A stretch of DNA of 64,000 nucleotides from Ruminococcaceae bacterium UBA3818 (GTDB lineage Bacteria; Bacillota; Clostridia; Oscillospirales; Ruminococcaceae): positions 1 to 64,000 of the forward strand of contig DFDW01000032.1 of the NCBI GenBank assembly GCA_002369315.1. Reading direction: 5' to 3'. The notes below the pieces were generated by a model that saw only the letters and a program-made list of their open reading frames with translations, did no database searches and had not been told where the DNA came from. The translations under genes were made by a program, and so were the position numbers. Of this stretch, positions 44,369 through 54,208 are shown one piece after another; the stretch's first letter is position 1; every line of letters starts with the position of its first letter.

Positions 44369-46612
44369 TCAATCCAGCAGGCTCATTTGCTCTCCCAGGT
44401 CCTGCTCTTTCGGGATCGCTCCCGCCGCGGGAAGCGACTTGGTGCGGAACCGGTGAGAATTATTGAGCATCTGCTCTTCAAACGGGACAACCGTATCCAC
44501 CAGCGCATTCTTTTTCAGCGTCATCACCGCAACGCCCTGCGTATCCCTGCTCTGCTTGGGATTGATCGCCCCGGTATGGACGATCAGCGTGCGCCCGCCG
44601 GTGGCGCGCAGCAAAAACTCCCGATCCTCCGGTACATAAAAAGCGCCTGCCAGCGGGTCTTTTCCGCTGTACGCGTTGGCCAGCTTTTTGCGGTTGGTTT
44701 TTGTTTCGTACGAACCCATCTCCACTTTAGCCGCTTTTCCGCCCCGGAAAAAGAACAGCATATAACCGGTATATTCCTGCACCGCCGCAAAGCAGACGAT
44801 CCGCTCCCCTTCGTCAAATCCCAGCTTGGCCGGCACATAATCGCCCAGCACGCTGGCTTTGGTATCATCAAAATCATACGCGTGGGATTTATAAACCTGC
44901 TGCTTGTCGGTAAAAAACAGCAGATGAGCCCGGTTGGTACTCTCCATGCTGGACAGGATTTCGTCCCCTTCCTTGAGCTTCTGTTCCGAGCTCATGCGAA
45001 GTGACTGTGGAGTGATCTTCTTAAAGTACCCTTCCCGGGTAAAGAACAGGTGCACCGGATAGTCGGGGGCTTCCTCTTCCGGTTCCTCCCGGGCGGGCTG
45101 CGTATCGTAAAGGATCATGCTGCGCCGCGGCTGGGCGTATTTTTTCTTGATCTCCTGCAGTTCTGAAATAATAATGCCCCGCACTTTTTTCTGATCGTCC
45201 AAAATCTCTTCCATTTGGGCAATCTCTTCTTTGAGACTTTCGGTCTCATCGGTGCGTTTTAAAATATACTCTCTGTTTAAATGCCGCAGCTTGATTTCCG
45301 CTACATATTCCGCCTGCGTCTCATCAATGCCGAATCCGATCATCAAATTCATCACGACCTCGGATTCTTCCTCTGTCTGGCGGATGATACGGATGGCCTT
45401 GTCGATGTCCAACAGGATTTTTGCCAGTCCCTGCAGAAGATGCAGCTTTTCTTTTTTCTTGTTCAAGTCAAAATAGACCCGCCGTTTCACACATTCTTCC
45501 CGGAAAGCGACCCATTCTTCCAGCAGCTCCCTGGCGCCCATCACCCGAGGGTAGCCGCCAATGAGTACGTTGAAGTTGCAGGACATCGTCTCTTCCAAAG
45601 GCGTTGTACGAAACAGCTTTTGCATCAGCTTGTCCGGATCGACGCCCCGCTTGAGGTCGATGGCAATTTTCAGCCCCGACAGGTCGGTCTCGTCCCGGAT
45701 ATCAGCGATTTCCCGCAGCTTGCCGCTTTTGACAAGCTCTACAATTTTATCAATGATCACCTCAACGGTAGTCGTCGGCGGAATCTCGGTAATCTCCAGG
45801 CAATTGGCCGATTTATCGTAGTTGTAACGGGCTCGTACCCGAATACCGCCTCGCCCGGTTTCGTAGATCTTTCGCAGTTGCTCCTCATCGTAGAGAATAT
45901 ACCCGCCGCCGGGGAAATCCGGCGCGGCCAGTGTCGTCAGCAGGTCATGATCCGGATTTTTCATCAGGGAAATGGTGGTATTGCACAGCTCTTCCAGATT
46001 AAACGGGCAAATGGCGCTGGCCATGCTCACCGCGATACCGATATTGGAATTGAGCAGAATACTGGGAAACCGCACCGGAAGCAGAGCCGGTTCTTTCATA
46101 CTCCCGTCATAGTTGTCCTGAAAATCCACCGTATCTTTGTCGATGTCGGCAAACAGCTCGTTGCAGATGGGGTCCAGCTTGGCCTCGGTGTATCGGGAGG
46201 CTGCATACGCCATATCCCGGGAATAGGCCTTGCCGAAGTTTCCCTTGGAATCCACATAAGGGTGCAGCAGCGCCTGATTCCCGCGCGCCAGACGCACCAT
46301 CGTCTCATAAATGGCGGCGTCGCCGTGGGGATTCAGCCGCATGGTCTGTCCCACGATATTGGCCGACTTGGTCCGCGCCCCGGTGAGCAGTCCCATTTTA
46401 TACATTGTGTATAAAAGTTTGCGATGTGCCGGTTTAAAACCGTCAATCTCCGGAATCGCACGGGATATGATGACGCTCATGGCGTAAGGCATAAAGTTGG
46501 TTTCCAGCGTTTCGGTAATCGGCTGCTCCACTACTACGCCGGCGTTTTCAATTTCCGCGGCGATATTTGATGCACGCTTGGGCGCCGGGGGATTTTTCTT
46601 TTTAGGAGCCAT
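44369..46612 (-). CDS. Type IIA topoisomerase subunit A (ParC/GyrA-like)
   Basis: This subunit breaks and rejoins DNA. The catalytic Tyr141 is in AASRYTEA and GFKPAHRKLLY is at about residues 58-68. The helix that interacts with quinolones reads GDAAIYE at 97-103, with Ala99 where GyrA has Ser83 and Glu103 where it has Asp87. Coiled-coil and tower follow, then a C-terminal beta-propeller shortened to roughly 230 residues (LFFTREGYFKKI). Length is 747 residues, shorter than GyrA. It follows the B subunit by 76 bases and is probably cotranscribed; topoisomerase IV is the best functional guess. Confidence 0.88.
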   Translation of the reverse strand: MAPKKKNPPAPKRASNIAAEIENAGVVVEQPITETLETNFMPYAMSVIISRAIPEIDGFKPAHRKLLYTMYKMGLLTGARTKSANIVGQTMRLNPHGDAAIYETMVRLARGNQALLHPYVDSKGNFGKAYSRDMAYAASRYTEAKLDPICNELFADIDKDTVDFQDNYDGSMKEPALLPVRFPSILLNSNIGIAVSMASAICPFNLEELCNTTISLMKNPDHDLLTTLAAPDFPGGGYILYDEEQLRKIYETGRGGIRVRARYNYDKSANCLEITEIPPTTTVEVIIDKIVELVKSGKLREIADIRDETDLSGLKIAIDLKRGVDPDKLMQKLFRTTPLEETMSCNFNVLIGGYPRVMGARELLEEWVAFREECVKRRVYFDLNKKKEKLHLLQGLAKILLDIDKAIRIIRQTEEESEVVMNLMIGFGIDETQAEYVAEIKLRHLNREYILKRTDETESLKEEIAQMEEILDDQKKVRGIIISELQEIKKKYAQPRRSMILYDTQPAREEPEEEAPDYPVHLFFTREGYFKKITPQSLRMSSEQKLKEGDEILSSMESTNRAHLLFFTDKQQVYKSHAYDFDDTKASVLGDYVPAKLGFDEGERIVCFAAVQEYTGYMLFFFRGGKAAKVEMGSYETKTNRKKLANAYSGKDPLAGAFYVPEDREFLLRATGGRTLIVHTGAINPKQSRDTQGVAVMTLKKNALVDTVVPFEEQMLNNSHRFRTKSLPAAGAIPKEQDLGEQMSLLD

Positions 46613-46688
46613 TGTTTTCCTCCCATCTTTTTACCACTTTAAACTTTCTTCCGGATTTTTTATCAAAGCGGACCCTTTTTGTTGTTCA

Positions 46689-48665
46689 TCAGGAAACGTC
46701 AGCCGCGTCCAAATAGCGATAGCCATTTTCGGTGATAAACTCCTTGCGGCCGTCCAGATCCTTGCCCAGCAGCAGATCAAACATCCGCGCCGTATCCTGC
46801 GCGTCTTCCGGCTTCACCTTGATCAGTCGCCGTGTCTGGGGATTCATGGTGGTCATCCACATCATGTCCGGTTCATTTTCGCCCAGCCCTTTGGAACGCT
46901 GGATGGTGTATTTTCCTTTGATCCGGCCCAAAATCTCTGTTTTTTCCGTTTCGTTGTAAGCAAAATAGGTCTTGTCCTTGGTGTTGATCTCGTAAAGAGG
47001 GGATTCAGCAATATAGACATATCCCTCCTGAATCAGGGTGGGTACCAGCCGGTACAGCATGGTCAAAATCAGCGTGCGGATCTGGAATCCGTCCACATCA
47101 GCATCGGTGCAGATAATCACCTTGCTCCAGCGCAGGTTGCCCAGATCGAAATTGGATATTTCCTTATTGGACTTGCTTTGCACTTCCACCCCGCAGCCGA
47201 GCACCTTGAGAATATCGATGATGATATCGTTTTTAAAGATCTTGTCATACTCTGCTTTCAGACAGTTTAGGATTTTGCCCCGCACCGGAATGATCGCCTG
47301 GAATTCCGCATCCCTGGAAAGTTTGCAGGCGCCCAGCGCGGAGTCGCCCTCCACGATAAAGATTTCCCGGCGGCTGACATCCTTGGTGCGGCAGTCCACA
47401 AATTTCTGTACCCGGTTGGCGATATCCAGTGACCCAGCCAGCTTCTTTTTCAGGTTCAGGCGGGTTTTTTCCGCATTTTCCCGGCTTCGCTTGTTGACCA
47501 GTACCTGATCGGCGATCTTGGCCGCGTCCATGGGATTTTCGATGAAGTAGACCTCCAGCGAATGCTTGAGAAAATCGGTCATCGCCTCATAGATAAACTT
47601 ATTGGTAATGCTTTTTTTCGTCTGATTTTCGTAGGATGTTTGGGTGGAAAAGGAGGAAGAAACCAAAACCAGGCAATCCTCCACGTCCTGGAAGGTGATT
47701 TTGCTTTCATTTTTCAAATATTTCCCCTGCTGTTTTAAAACAGCGTCGATCTGGGAAACAAACGCCGCTTTTACCGCTTTCTCCGGCGCTCCCCCGTGCT
47801 CCAGGTGGCTGGAATTGTGGTAATACTCCAGCAGCTTCGTCCGGTTGGAAAAGCAGCAGGCTACCTGCATTTTCACCTTATACTCCGGCTTATCCTCCCG
47901 GTCGCGGCCTTTTCGCTGCGCCTCCCAGTACTGCACGCCGGTGATCGTTTCCTCTCCGGACAATTCCCTGACATAATCCGTAATGCCGTTTTCATAGCAG
48001 AATTCCTGGGATTCAAATTTGTTTCCCACCTGATTGCGGAACACGAACAACAGCCCCGCATTGACGACCGCCTGTCGCTTGAGCACCTCAGTATAGTACT
48101 CTACCGGGATATCGATATCGGTAAAAACATCCAGATCCGGTTTCCAGCGGATGCGGCTTCCGGTTTTTTTCTGTGTTGTCTCTTCCTTATGAAGGCCGCC
48201 TACATTCTCCCCCTTCTCAAAGCGCAGCGTGTAGCGATATCCATCCCGGAAGATCTCGACATCCATATATTCGGCGGCATATTGCGTCGCGCAAAGGCCC
48301 AGGCCGTTGAGTCCCAGGGAATATTCGTAACCCTCGCCCTCATTGGTTTTGTATTTGCCGCCCGCGTACAACTCGCAAAAGCACAGTTCCCAGTTGTACC
48401 GTCCCTCATTTTTATTAAAATCAACCGGGATACCGGCGCCAAAGTCCTGTACCTCTACCGATCCGTCTTCGAAACGGGTGATAATGATCTTGTCGCCCCG
48501 TCCCTCTCTGGCTTCATCGATCGAATTGGAGAGGATTTCAAAAACGGAATGCTCGCAGCCTTCGATCCCGTCGGAGCCAAAAATAACCCCAGGACGCTTG
48601 CGCACCCGATCCGCGCCTTTCAGCGACTGAATACTTTCATTATCATACGCTGCTTTCTTTGCCAT
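46689..48665 (-). CDS. Type IIA topoisomerase subunit B (ParE/GyrB-like), divergent
   Basis: The 658-residue ATPase subunit has the GHKL N-box (ILSNSIDEAREG), the G1 box DFGAGIPVD, a G2 loop with LGLNGLGLCATQ, and QTK. The TOPRIM acid Glu439 sits in EGDSALGACK, where most GyrB and ParE proteins have EGDSAGGSAK, and the metal aspartates are in CTDADVDG. RSKGLGEN and the PLYEI block are conserved. It powers strand passage with the A subunit downstream. The ATG at 48665 has GGAGG 5 bases upstream; the frame begins at 48677. Confidence 0.88.
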   Translation of the reverse strand: MAKKAAYDNESIQSLKGADRVRKRPGVIFGSDGIEGCEHSVFEILSNSIDEAREGRGDKIIITRFEDGSVEVQDFGAGIPVDFNKNEGRYNWELCFCELYAGGKYKTNEGEGYEYSLGLNGLGLCATQYAAEYMDVEIFRDGYRYTLRFEKGENVGGLHKEETTQKKTGSRIRWKPDLDVFTDIDIPVEYYTEVLKRQAVVNAGLLFVFRNQVGNKFESQEFCYENGITDYVRELSGEETITGVQYWEAQRKGRDREDKPEYKVKMQVACCFSNRTKLLEYYHNSSHLEHGGAPEKAVKAAFVSQIDAVLKQQGKYLKNESKITFQDVEDCLVLVSSSFSTQTSYENQTKKSITNKFIYEAMTDFLKHSLEVYFIENPMDAAKIADQVLVNKRSRENAEKTRLNLKKKLAGSLDIANRVQKFVDCRTKDVSRREIFIVEGDSALGACKLSRDAEFQAIIPVRGKILNCLKAEYDKIFKNDIIIDILKVLGCGVEVQSKSNKEISNFDLGNLRWSKVIICTDADVDGFQIRTLILTMLYRLVPTLIQEGYVYIAESPLYEINTKDKTYFAYNETEKTEILGRIKGKYTIQRSKGLGENEPDMMWMTTMNPQTRRLIKVKPEDAQDTARMFDLLLGKDLDGRKEFITENGYRYLDAADVS

Positions 48666-48803
48666 AGGGTCCTCCAAACATCAATTTTCTTTGCCGGCTA
48701 CCCCTGATTGGCAAGTGCTATAAGAGACAATCCGGTTGTACCAGCTTTGGTTTTTCCCTTTTCAACAATCCGCCGAAACCAGGCGGATCATGATTCCGCG
48801 GTT

Positions 48804-48832
48804 ATCATACCACATTTTCTGTTTATTTGCAA
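48804..48832 (-). promoter_or_regulatory. Promoter of the topoisomerase operon
   Basis: On the minus strand TTGCAA and TATGAT are 17 bases apart, giving a leader of about 130 bases. Confidence 0.75.
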
Positions 48833-48867
48833 AACCTACCTTTTTTCTGACGGATCATGTTGCAAGA

Positions 48868-48900
48868 TAAAAAGATTCTCCGGGCCAAACCCGGAGAATC
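48868..48900 (-). terminator. ftsH terminator
   Basis: GATTCTCCGGG pairs with its complement (11 bp, loop of 5) and is followed by five T on the minus strand. Confidence 0.9.
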
Positions 48901-48914
48901 CAAATCCATTTTCT

Positions 48915-50867
48915 TTACTGCAAATCAGAAGGAGCCTCCGGTTGTTCCGGATTCTGTTCTTCCTCTTTTGGTTTTGCATATTCCTCTGCCGTATCCGGCA
49001 TCGGAGCCAAATCCTCCGGGCTCCATTCCATTTCCCCGGTCATGATCTTTCTGAATTCTTCCCCATCGATTTTCTCATGATGGTACACATATTTTGCCAC
49101 CAAATGCAGCTGATCCATATGCTCGGTCAGGATGCTTTGGGCCGCTTCATAGGCATTATCCACCAGTTCTCGGACTTCCACATCGATCTCCGCAGCCACG
49201 TTTTCTGAGAAATTGCGGTTCTGGGAAATATCGCGTCCCAGGAAGATTTCCCCTTCGTCCTGTCCATAGACCACCGGCCCCAGCTTTTCGCTGAAGCCAT
49301 AGCGCGTAACCATATTCCGGGCGATTTTGGAGGCCCGCTCCAAATCGTTGGAAGCGCCGGTGGAAATATCATCCAGTACCAGTTTTTCCGCCATTCGCCC
49401 GCCCAGCAGTACAACCAGGGTCTCGCTCATATGGCGCTTGGTCTCATAAGAAGTTTCCACTACCGGCAAGGACATGGTAAAGCCGCCCGCCATCCCGCGG
49501 GGGATGATGGACACCATATGCACCGGATCCTGCGTGGGACAGTAATAGGTGCAGACCGCATGGCCCGCTTCGTGGTAAGCGGTGAGTTTTTTATCCTTAT
49601 CCGAAACCTTGTGGGATTTTTTCTCCGGGCCGGCGACCACTTTGATGGTCGCTTCCTCAATTTCCTGCATGGTGATTGCTTTCCGGTTGCGGCGGGCTGC
49701 CAGCAAGGCCGCTTCATTCATCAAATTCTCCAGATCCGCTCCGGTAAATCCTACCGTTGTTTTCGCGATCACCGACAAATCCACATCCGGGCCGATGGGC
49801 TTGTTGCGGGTATGCACTTTCAAAATCGCCTCACGGCCGGCGGCGTCCGGATAGCCTACCACGATCTGCCGGTCAAACCGGCCGGGACGCAGCAGCGCCG
49901 GATCCAAAATGTCGATACGGTTGGTCGCCGCGATGATGATAACGCCCGAATTATTACCAAAGCCGTCCATTTCAACCAGCAGCTGGTTGAGTGTTTGCTC
50001 ACGCTCGTCGTGGCCGCCGCCAAGGCCTGCGCCTCTGTGCCGGCCCACCGCGTCGATCTCATCGATAAATACGATTGAAGGCGAATTTTTCTTGGCCTGT
50101 TCAAACAAATCGCGGACACGGGAAGCGCCGACGCCCACGAACATCTCTACAAAATCCGAACCGGAAATGGAGAAAAACGGAACGCCCGCTTCCCCCGCTA
50201 CCGCCCGGGCCAGCAGCGTCTTACCGGTGCCGGGAGGGCCCATCAGCATAACGCCTTTGGGAATGCGCGCGCCCAGCTCATTGAATTTCTTGGGATTTTT
50301 CAAAAATTCCACGATTTCGACCAGCTCGGCTTTTTCTTCATCCGCGCCGGCCACATCGGCGAATGTAGTTTTTTTGCCATCCTCCGCTGTTCGGATCTTC
50401 GCCTTGGCGAAGTTCATGGCTTTGCCGGTTCCCCCACCGGCCTGGCGCATCATCATGAACCACAAAAAGATCATCGCGCCGATCAACAGCAGATACGGCA
50501 GCATACTAAGCCACCAGGGCGCGTCTTTGGGGCGGATGAAATCGGTCTTCATCACCGCGTCCGGATGATGCTCGTTGTAAGCGTCGATCAGTTCTTTGGT
50601 ATCTTCATAGAACATGTTGACGCTGGCGACCCGGTAACTGATAATCGCCGTTTTTCCCGCGTCATTTTGAATTTTCATGCTCATCTCGCCGCTGCTGACA
50701 TCAAGCGTAAATTCCTGAACCTGCTCTTTTTCAAAGTAGGAGATGATTTCATAATACTTTGGCTGTTCCTGGTCCGACATCATGGATACGGCAAAATAAA
50801 TCGTCATCATCAGCATAGCCAGAATCACGATGTATACGCCGATCCCTCTGGACGCTTTTCTGTTCAA
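48915..50867 (-). CDS. ftsH: ATP-dependent zinc metalloprotease FtsH
   Basis: FtsH is a membrane AAA protease for quality control. A first span (residues about 9-27), an extracytosolic domain of about 75 residues and a second span (LSMLPYLLLIGAMIFLWFM) precede the AAA module with Walker A GPPGTGKT, Walker B VFIDEID, SRH DPALLRPGRFD, and the zinc site HEAGH. The C-terminal tail is Glu/Pro-rich. A GTG at 50876 overlaps the ribosome site AAGGAG, so a TTG at 50867, 8 bases after it, is preferred; the difference is three residues. It ends the gdpP-ftsH operon, 24 bases after hpt. Confidence 0.96.
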   Translation of the reverse strand: MNRKASRGIGVYIVILAMLMMTIYFAVSMMSDQEQPKYYEIISYFEKEQVQEFTLDVSSGEMSMKIQNDAGKTAIISYRVASVNMFYEDTKELIDAYNEHHPDAVMKTDFIRPKDAPWWLSMLPYLLLIGAMIFLWFMMMRQAGGGTGKAMNFAKAKIRTAEDGKKTTFADVAGADEEKAELVEIVEFLKNPKKFNELGARIPKGVMLMGPPGTGKTLLARAVAGEAGVPFFSISGSDFVEMFVGVGASRVRDLFEQAKKNSPSIVFIDEIDAVGRHRGAGLGGGHDEREQTLNQLLVEMDGFGNNSGVIIIAATNRIDILDPALLRPGRFDRQIVVGYPDAAGREAILKVHTRNKPIGPDVDLSVIAKTTVGFTGADLENLMNEAALLAARRNRKAITMQEIEEATIKVVAGPEKKSHKVSDKDKKLTAYHEAGHAVCTYYCPTQDPVHMVSIIPRGMAGGFTMSLPVVETSYETKRHMSETLVVLLGGRMAEKLVLDDISTGASNDLERASKIARNMVTRYGFSEKLGPVVYGQDEGEIFLGRDISQNRNFSENVAAEIDVEVRELVDNAYEAAQSILTEHMDQLHLVAKYVYHHEKIDGEEFRKIMTGEMEWSPEDLAPMPDTAEEYAKPKEEEQNPEQPEAPSDLQ

Positions 50868-50900
50868 ACGCTTCACTCCTTGCTTTCCCGCCGGGAAAGA

Positions 50901-51440
50901 TTATTTCTCATAAACTTCGGGCTTTAAAACGCCGATATAAGGCAGGTTTCTGTATTTTTCCGCATAATCCAGTCCATACCCGACAATGAACTGATCCGGA
51001 ACCACAAAGCCGACATAGTCCGCCGTGATCGGCGCCTCCCGCCGTTCCGGCTTATCCAGCAGCGTAGCGATGCGGATGCTGTTGGGATGCCGCTCGCTGA
51101 GCATTCCTTTGAGATAGTGCAGCGTTTTTCCGCTGTCCAGGATATCTTCCACGATAATCAGGTCCCGGCCTTCCAAAGGCGTGTCCAGATCTTTCATTAT
51201 TTTAACCACGCCGGAGGTTTTTACCCCAGCGCCATAGCTGGAGACCATCATAAAATCGATTTGACAGGGAATATCGATGGCGCGCATCAAATCGCTCATG
51301 AATACAACAGAGCCTTTGAGCACACTGACCAAAAGCGGATTTTTGCCTGCATAGTCGTGGGAAATCTTTTGGCCCATCTGCCGCACCTTTTCGGCCAAAA
51401 CTTCCGGGGAATACAAAATCGACTGAATATCTTCTTTCAT
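50901..51440 (-). CDS. hpt: Hypoxanthine phosphoribosyltransferase
   Basis: Hpt salvages hypoxanthine and guanine to IMP and GMP using PRPP. The 179-residue protein has LVSVLKGSVVFMSDL, the PRPP-binding motif VEDILDSGKTL near residues 100-110 and VGFVVPDQFIVGYGLDY toward the end. It lies between tilS, whose end it overlaps by 4 bases, and ftsH, exactly as in Bacillus, where TilS and Hpt together activate ftsH expression. That regulatory link is known from Bacillus and only inferred here. Confidence 0.95.
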   Translation of the reverse strand: MKEDIQSILYSPEVLAEKVRQMGQKISHDYAGKNPLLVSVLKGSVVFMSDLMRAIDIPCQIDFMMVSSYGAGVKTSGVVKIMKDLDTPLEGRDLIIVEDILDSGKTLHYLKGMLSERHPNSIRIATLLDKPERREAPITADYVGFVVPDQFIVGYGLDYAEKYRNLPYIGVLKPEVYEK

Positions 51441-52786
51441 AATGCTGCCTCCTCTATGTCAATCACCAAAAAACGCGTTGTCTTCTCCGTCGGCAAAACC
51501 CGTTCATCCACGCCGAGTCCATATACCCACACCGGCGACCGCTCGTCGGAAAGGATCGGGACCTGGCTGCGCTGCCGCGGCGGTATCTTTTGCTCATTCC
51601 ACCATTTGCGCAGTGGTTTCCCCACCTTACGGTGTGCAAGGCGCAGATAATCCCCTTCTTTTTTTTGCCTTAGGAAAAGTCTACCGTATATTTTATCATA
51701 GTCAACCGTTTTTTTTAAGATGTTACATTCACGTTTTTGTAAATTTGTAAATTGTTCACAATTTACCAGCCGAAGGTCTCCCACAGCCAACGGATTGTCC
51801 GGCAGTTTGCCAGGGCCTACTTCCAGCGGCTCCATCTCCAGCACGCCCGTATTCTGCCGAAAAGAAAGAATGCCCGCCTGCAGCTCCAGCCACCAATCCC
51901 CGCTTACCCGAAGCCGGCCTCCCCCGGCCCGAAGCATCTTTTGCACCGCCTGCACCTGCGCCGTTTCGCAGGGAAGCTGATAGCCGCCAAAATAACGGCG
52001 CAGCACCCGAAACAAAATTGCCGGATGCAGTTGCTGCAGCACTGCCTCGTCCAAACCGGAATCCCTCTGCGCTTTCTGCATCGCTTCCTCTGCTGTCTGC
52101 TCCAAAAACGCTTCATCCTGCTCCAAATGTTCCAGCATCCGGCCGTAAACCGGATAAAAAGACGGCTGGATCGCCCGTAAAGCTGGGATGACCGTATGCC
52201 GGATGCGATTGCGGGTATAATCGGTCGAAAGATTGGTCGAATCTGTCACATAGGGAATTTCCTGTTCCTGGCAGTACGATTCGATTTCCTCCCGTGTGCA
52301 GAAAATCAGCGGCCGAATCACTTTCCCCTGTACCGGCGGGATGGAACAAAGTCCTTTTAATCCCGTACCCCGTAAAAGATTGATCCATGTGGTTTCCGCC
52401 CGGTCGCTCAAAGTGTGGGCAGTGGCTACCAACCCACCGTCCGCCGCTTGGAAAAGCCGGCGGTACCGCACCTTGCGGCCAAACAATTCCACCGATTCGC
52501 CGGCATTTTTCGCTCCGGTGGCCACATCTTCCCGGTACACGGTCAGCGGGACCTGCCAGCTTTCGCACAGGTTCCGGACAAAAGCCTCGTCCCGCTCGCT
52601 TTCCTCCGCCCGGAGCAGGTGGTTGACATGGCAGGCCAAAACCGTCCATTGTCTCTCCTTTTGCAGCGAACAGAGAAAATGCAAAAGTGCCGCGGAATCC
52701 GCCCCGCCGGACAAGGCAACCGTCACCCGGCTGCCCGGCGGCAGCATCTGATACTGTTCGATTGCCTGCAGCGCTTTATTCCTCAT
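51437..52786 (-). CDS. tilS: tRNA(Ile)-lysidine synthase
   Basis: TilS converts C34 of tRNA-Ile(CAU) to lysidine so that it reads AUA. The PP-loop SGGADSAALLHFL is at about residues 25-37, with CHVNHLLRAEESERDEAFV following, then the TilS substrate domain and the C-terminal HRKVGKPLRKWWNEQKIPP block. Length is 449 residues. Its ATG overlaps the dnaB end by 11 bases and its stop overlaps the hpt start by 4, so the three are tightly coupled. Confidence 0.95.
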   Translation of the reverse strand: MRNKALQAIEQYQMLPPGSRVTVALSGGADSAALLHFLCSLQKERQWTVLACHVNHLLRAEESERDEAFVRNLCESWQVPLTVYREDVATGAKNAGESVELFGRKVRYRRLFQAADGGLVATAHTLSDRAETTWINLLRGTGLKGLCSIPPVQGKVIRPLIFCTREEIESYCQEQEIPYVTDSTNLSTDYTRNRIRHTVIPALRAIQPSFYPVYGRMLEHLEQDEAFLEQTAEEAMQKAQRDSGLDEAVLQQLHPAILFRVLRRYFGGYQLPCETAQVQAVQKMLRAGGGRLRVSGDWWLELQAGILSFRQNTGVLEMEPLEVGPGKLPDNPLAVGDLRLVNCEQFTNLQKRECNILKKTVDYDKIYGRLFLRQKKEGDYLRLAHRKVGKPLRKWWNEQKIPPRQRSQVPILSDERSPVWVYGLGVDERVLPTEKTTRFLVIDIEEAAL

Positions 52787-54134
52787 TGCGATACATCTCC
52801 AAATTACTGAAGCGGGTATAGGTGCCGTCCCACGCTAGTTTTACCGTGTCGGTCTCGCCATGGCGGTTTTTCGCTACAATACATTCTGCAATATTTTGCT
52901 CTTCCGATTCCTTATTGTAATATGCGTCCCGATACAAAAACCACACCGCGTCCGCGTCCTGCTCAATCGAACCGGATTCACGCAGGTCCGAAAGCATGGG
53001 CCGATGGTTATCCTTTCGACTCTCCGGTCCGCGGGACAGCTGGGACAATGCGATCACCGGCACCTGCAGTTCTTTGGCCATGACCTTCAGCGCACGGGTC
53101 ATTTCCGAAACTTCCTGCACGCGGTTATCGATCCGCCGCCCGCTGGTCATCAACTGCAGATAGTCGATGATGACCAGATCCAGATCTTTCATCCGGCGCA
53201 GGCGGGCTTTCATCTCTCCCGGTGAAATACCGGTAGCGTCATCAATGTAAATCTGTGCCTGGGATAGGTACCCTGCGGCCTCAGCCAGGCGGTTCCAGTC
53301 ATCGCCGGACAGGTTGCCGGTGCGCAGGGCGTTGCCGGGAATCCGGGCCTCGCCGGAAAGGATGCGCCCCACCAGCTGATCCTTGGACATCTCCAGATTA
53401 AAAATGGCCACCTTTTTCCCCAGCTTGGCCACGTGGGTGGCAATGTTCAGCGCAAACGCGGTTTTGCCCATACCGGGCCGTGCCGCGATGAAAATCAAGT
53501 CTGTTTTGTTGAGTCCCGTTGTGATCTGGTCCAGCATGGTAAACCCGGTCGGAATTCCCAGATACTGATCCCGATCGGCGCTGGAAAGCTTTTGCAGCCG
53601 GTCATAGGTATCAATGATAATTTCATCAATCCGCTGCAGCCCGCGGCTTTCCCGGCCCTGCCGGATCTCAAAGATCTGCTGCTCCGCCGAATCCAAAAGG
53701 TTTTTCGCCTCATTCTGCGGATCTCTGGCATCCTCAATGATCCCCTGGGCAGTCCCGATCAAGCTGCGCAGATAATGCTTTTCCTGGATAATGCGAGCGT
53801 AGGCCTCTACATTGGAAACGGTGGGAACCACTTCTACCAAACGCGCCAGATACACTTTTGCGTCCTGCTCCGAGGCAAAAACCTCGTCGGAGATCACCCC
53901 GTCCAGCACCGTGACAAAATCGATCGGCTGCCCGGCGCCAAAAAAGCGCAGCATCACTGAAAAGATCCCCTGGTGGCGCTTATCGTAAAAACATTCCGGT
54001 TTGATGTACTCCATGACGGTGGTCAGGCAGGAAGCGTCCACCAGCACGGCTCCCAGCACCGACTGCTCCGCTTCCAGGCTGAACGGCACCGGCACATTCT
54101 GTTCCAAATAGGTCGTATCCTGCATTTGCGGCAT
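52776..54134 (-). CDS. dnaB: Replicative DNA helicase DnaB
   Basis: The hexameric fork helicase has an N-terminal domain (PFSLEAEQSVLGAVLVD), a linker, and a RecA core with Walker A ARPGMGKT near residue 209, DLVIIDYLQL as Walker B, and LSQLSRG with the arginine finger region ending LRESGSIEQDAD. Length is 452 residues. It is called dnaC in Bacillus. The ATG at 54134 is preferred; GGGAGG lies 9 bases upstream. It follows rplI, the standard Firmicutes order, with a hairpin between them. Confidence 0.96.
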   Translation of the reverse strand: MPQMQDTTYLEQNVPVPFSLEAEQSVLGAVLVDASCLTTVMEYIKPECFYDKRHQGIFSVMLRFFGAGQPIDFVTVLDGVISDEVFASEQDAKVYLARLVEVVPTVSNVEAYARIIQEKHYLRSLIGTAQGIIEDARDPQNEAKNLLDSAEQQIFEIRQGRESRGLQRIDEIIIDTYDRLQKLSSADRDQYLGIPTGFTMLDQITTGLNKTDLIFIAARPGMGKTAFALNIATHVAKLGKKVAIFNLEMSKDQLVGRILSGEARIPGNALRTGNLSGDDWNRLAEAAGYLSQAQIYIDDATGISPGEMKARLRRMKDLDLVIIDYLQLMTSGRRIDNRVQEVSEMTRALKVMAKELQVPVIALSQLSRGPESRKDNHRPMLSDLRESGSIEQDADAVWFLYRDAYYNKESEEQNIAECIVAKNRHGETDTVKLAWDGTYTRFSNLEMYRNEE

Positions 54135-54171
54135 CTTTGATTCCTCCCGCCTTCTGATGGGCACAAAACAC

Positions 54172-54201
54172 GAAAAAGACAGCCGCCTTTTCCGGGCGGC
54201 C
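54172..54201 (-). terminator. Terminator or attenuator between rplI and dnaB
   Basis: On the minus strand GCCGCC and GGCGGC form a hairpin, followed after TGTC by five T. Since dnaB, tilS, hpt and ftsH lie downstream in the same direction, partial read-through is likely. Confidence 0.5.
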
Positions 54202-54208
54202 GCCGCTG

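Noticed and set aside
44125..44466. Plus-strand frame of 113 codons overlapping the end of the topoisomerase A gene
   Set aside because: It has no ribosome site, is Pro/Leu-rich from reading GC dyads, and runs into a conserved gene on the other strand.
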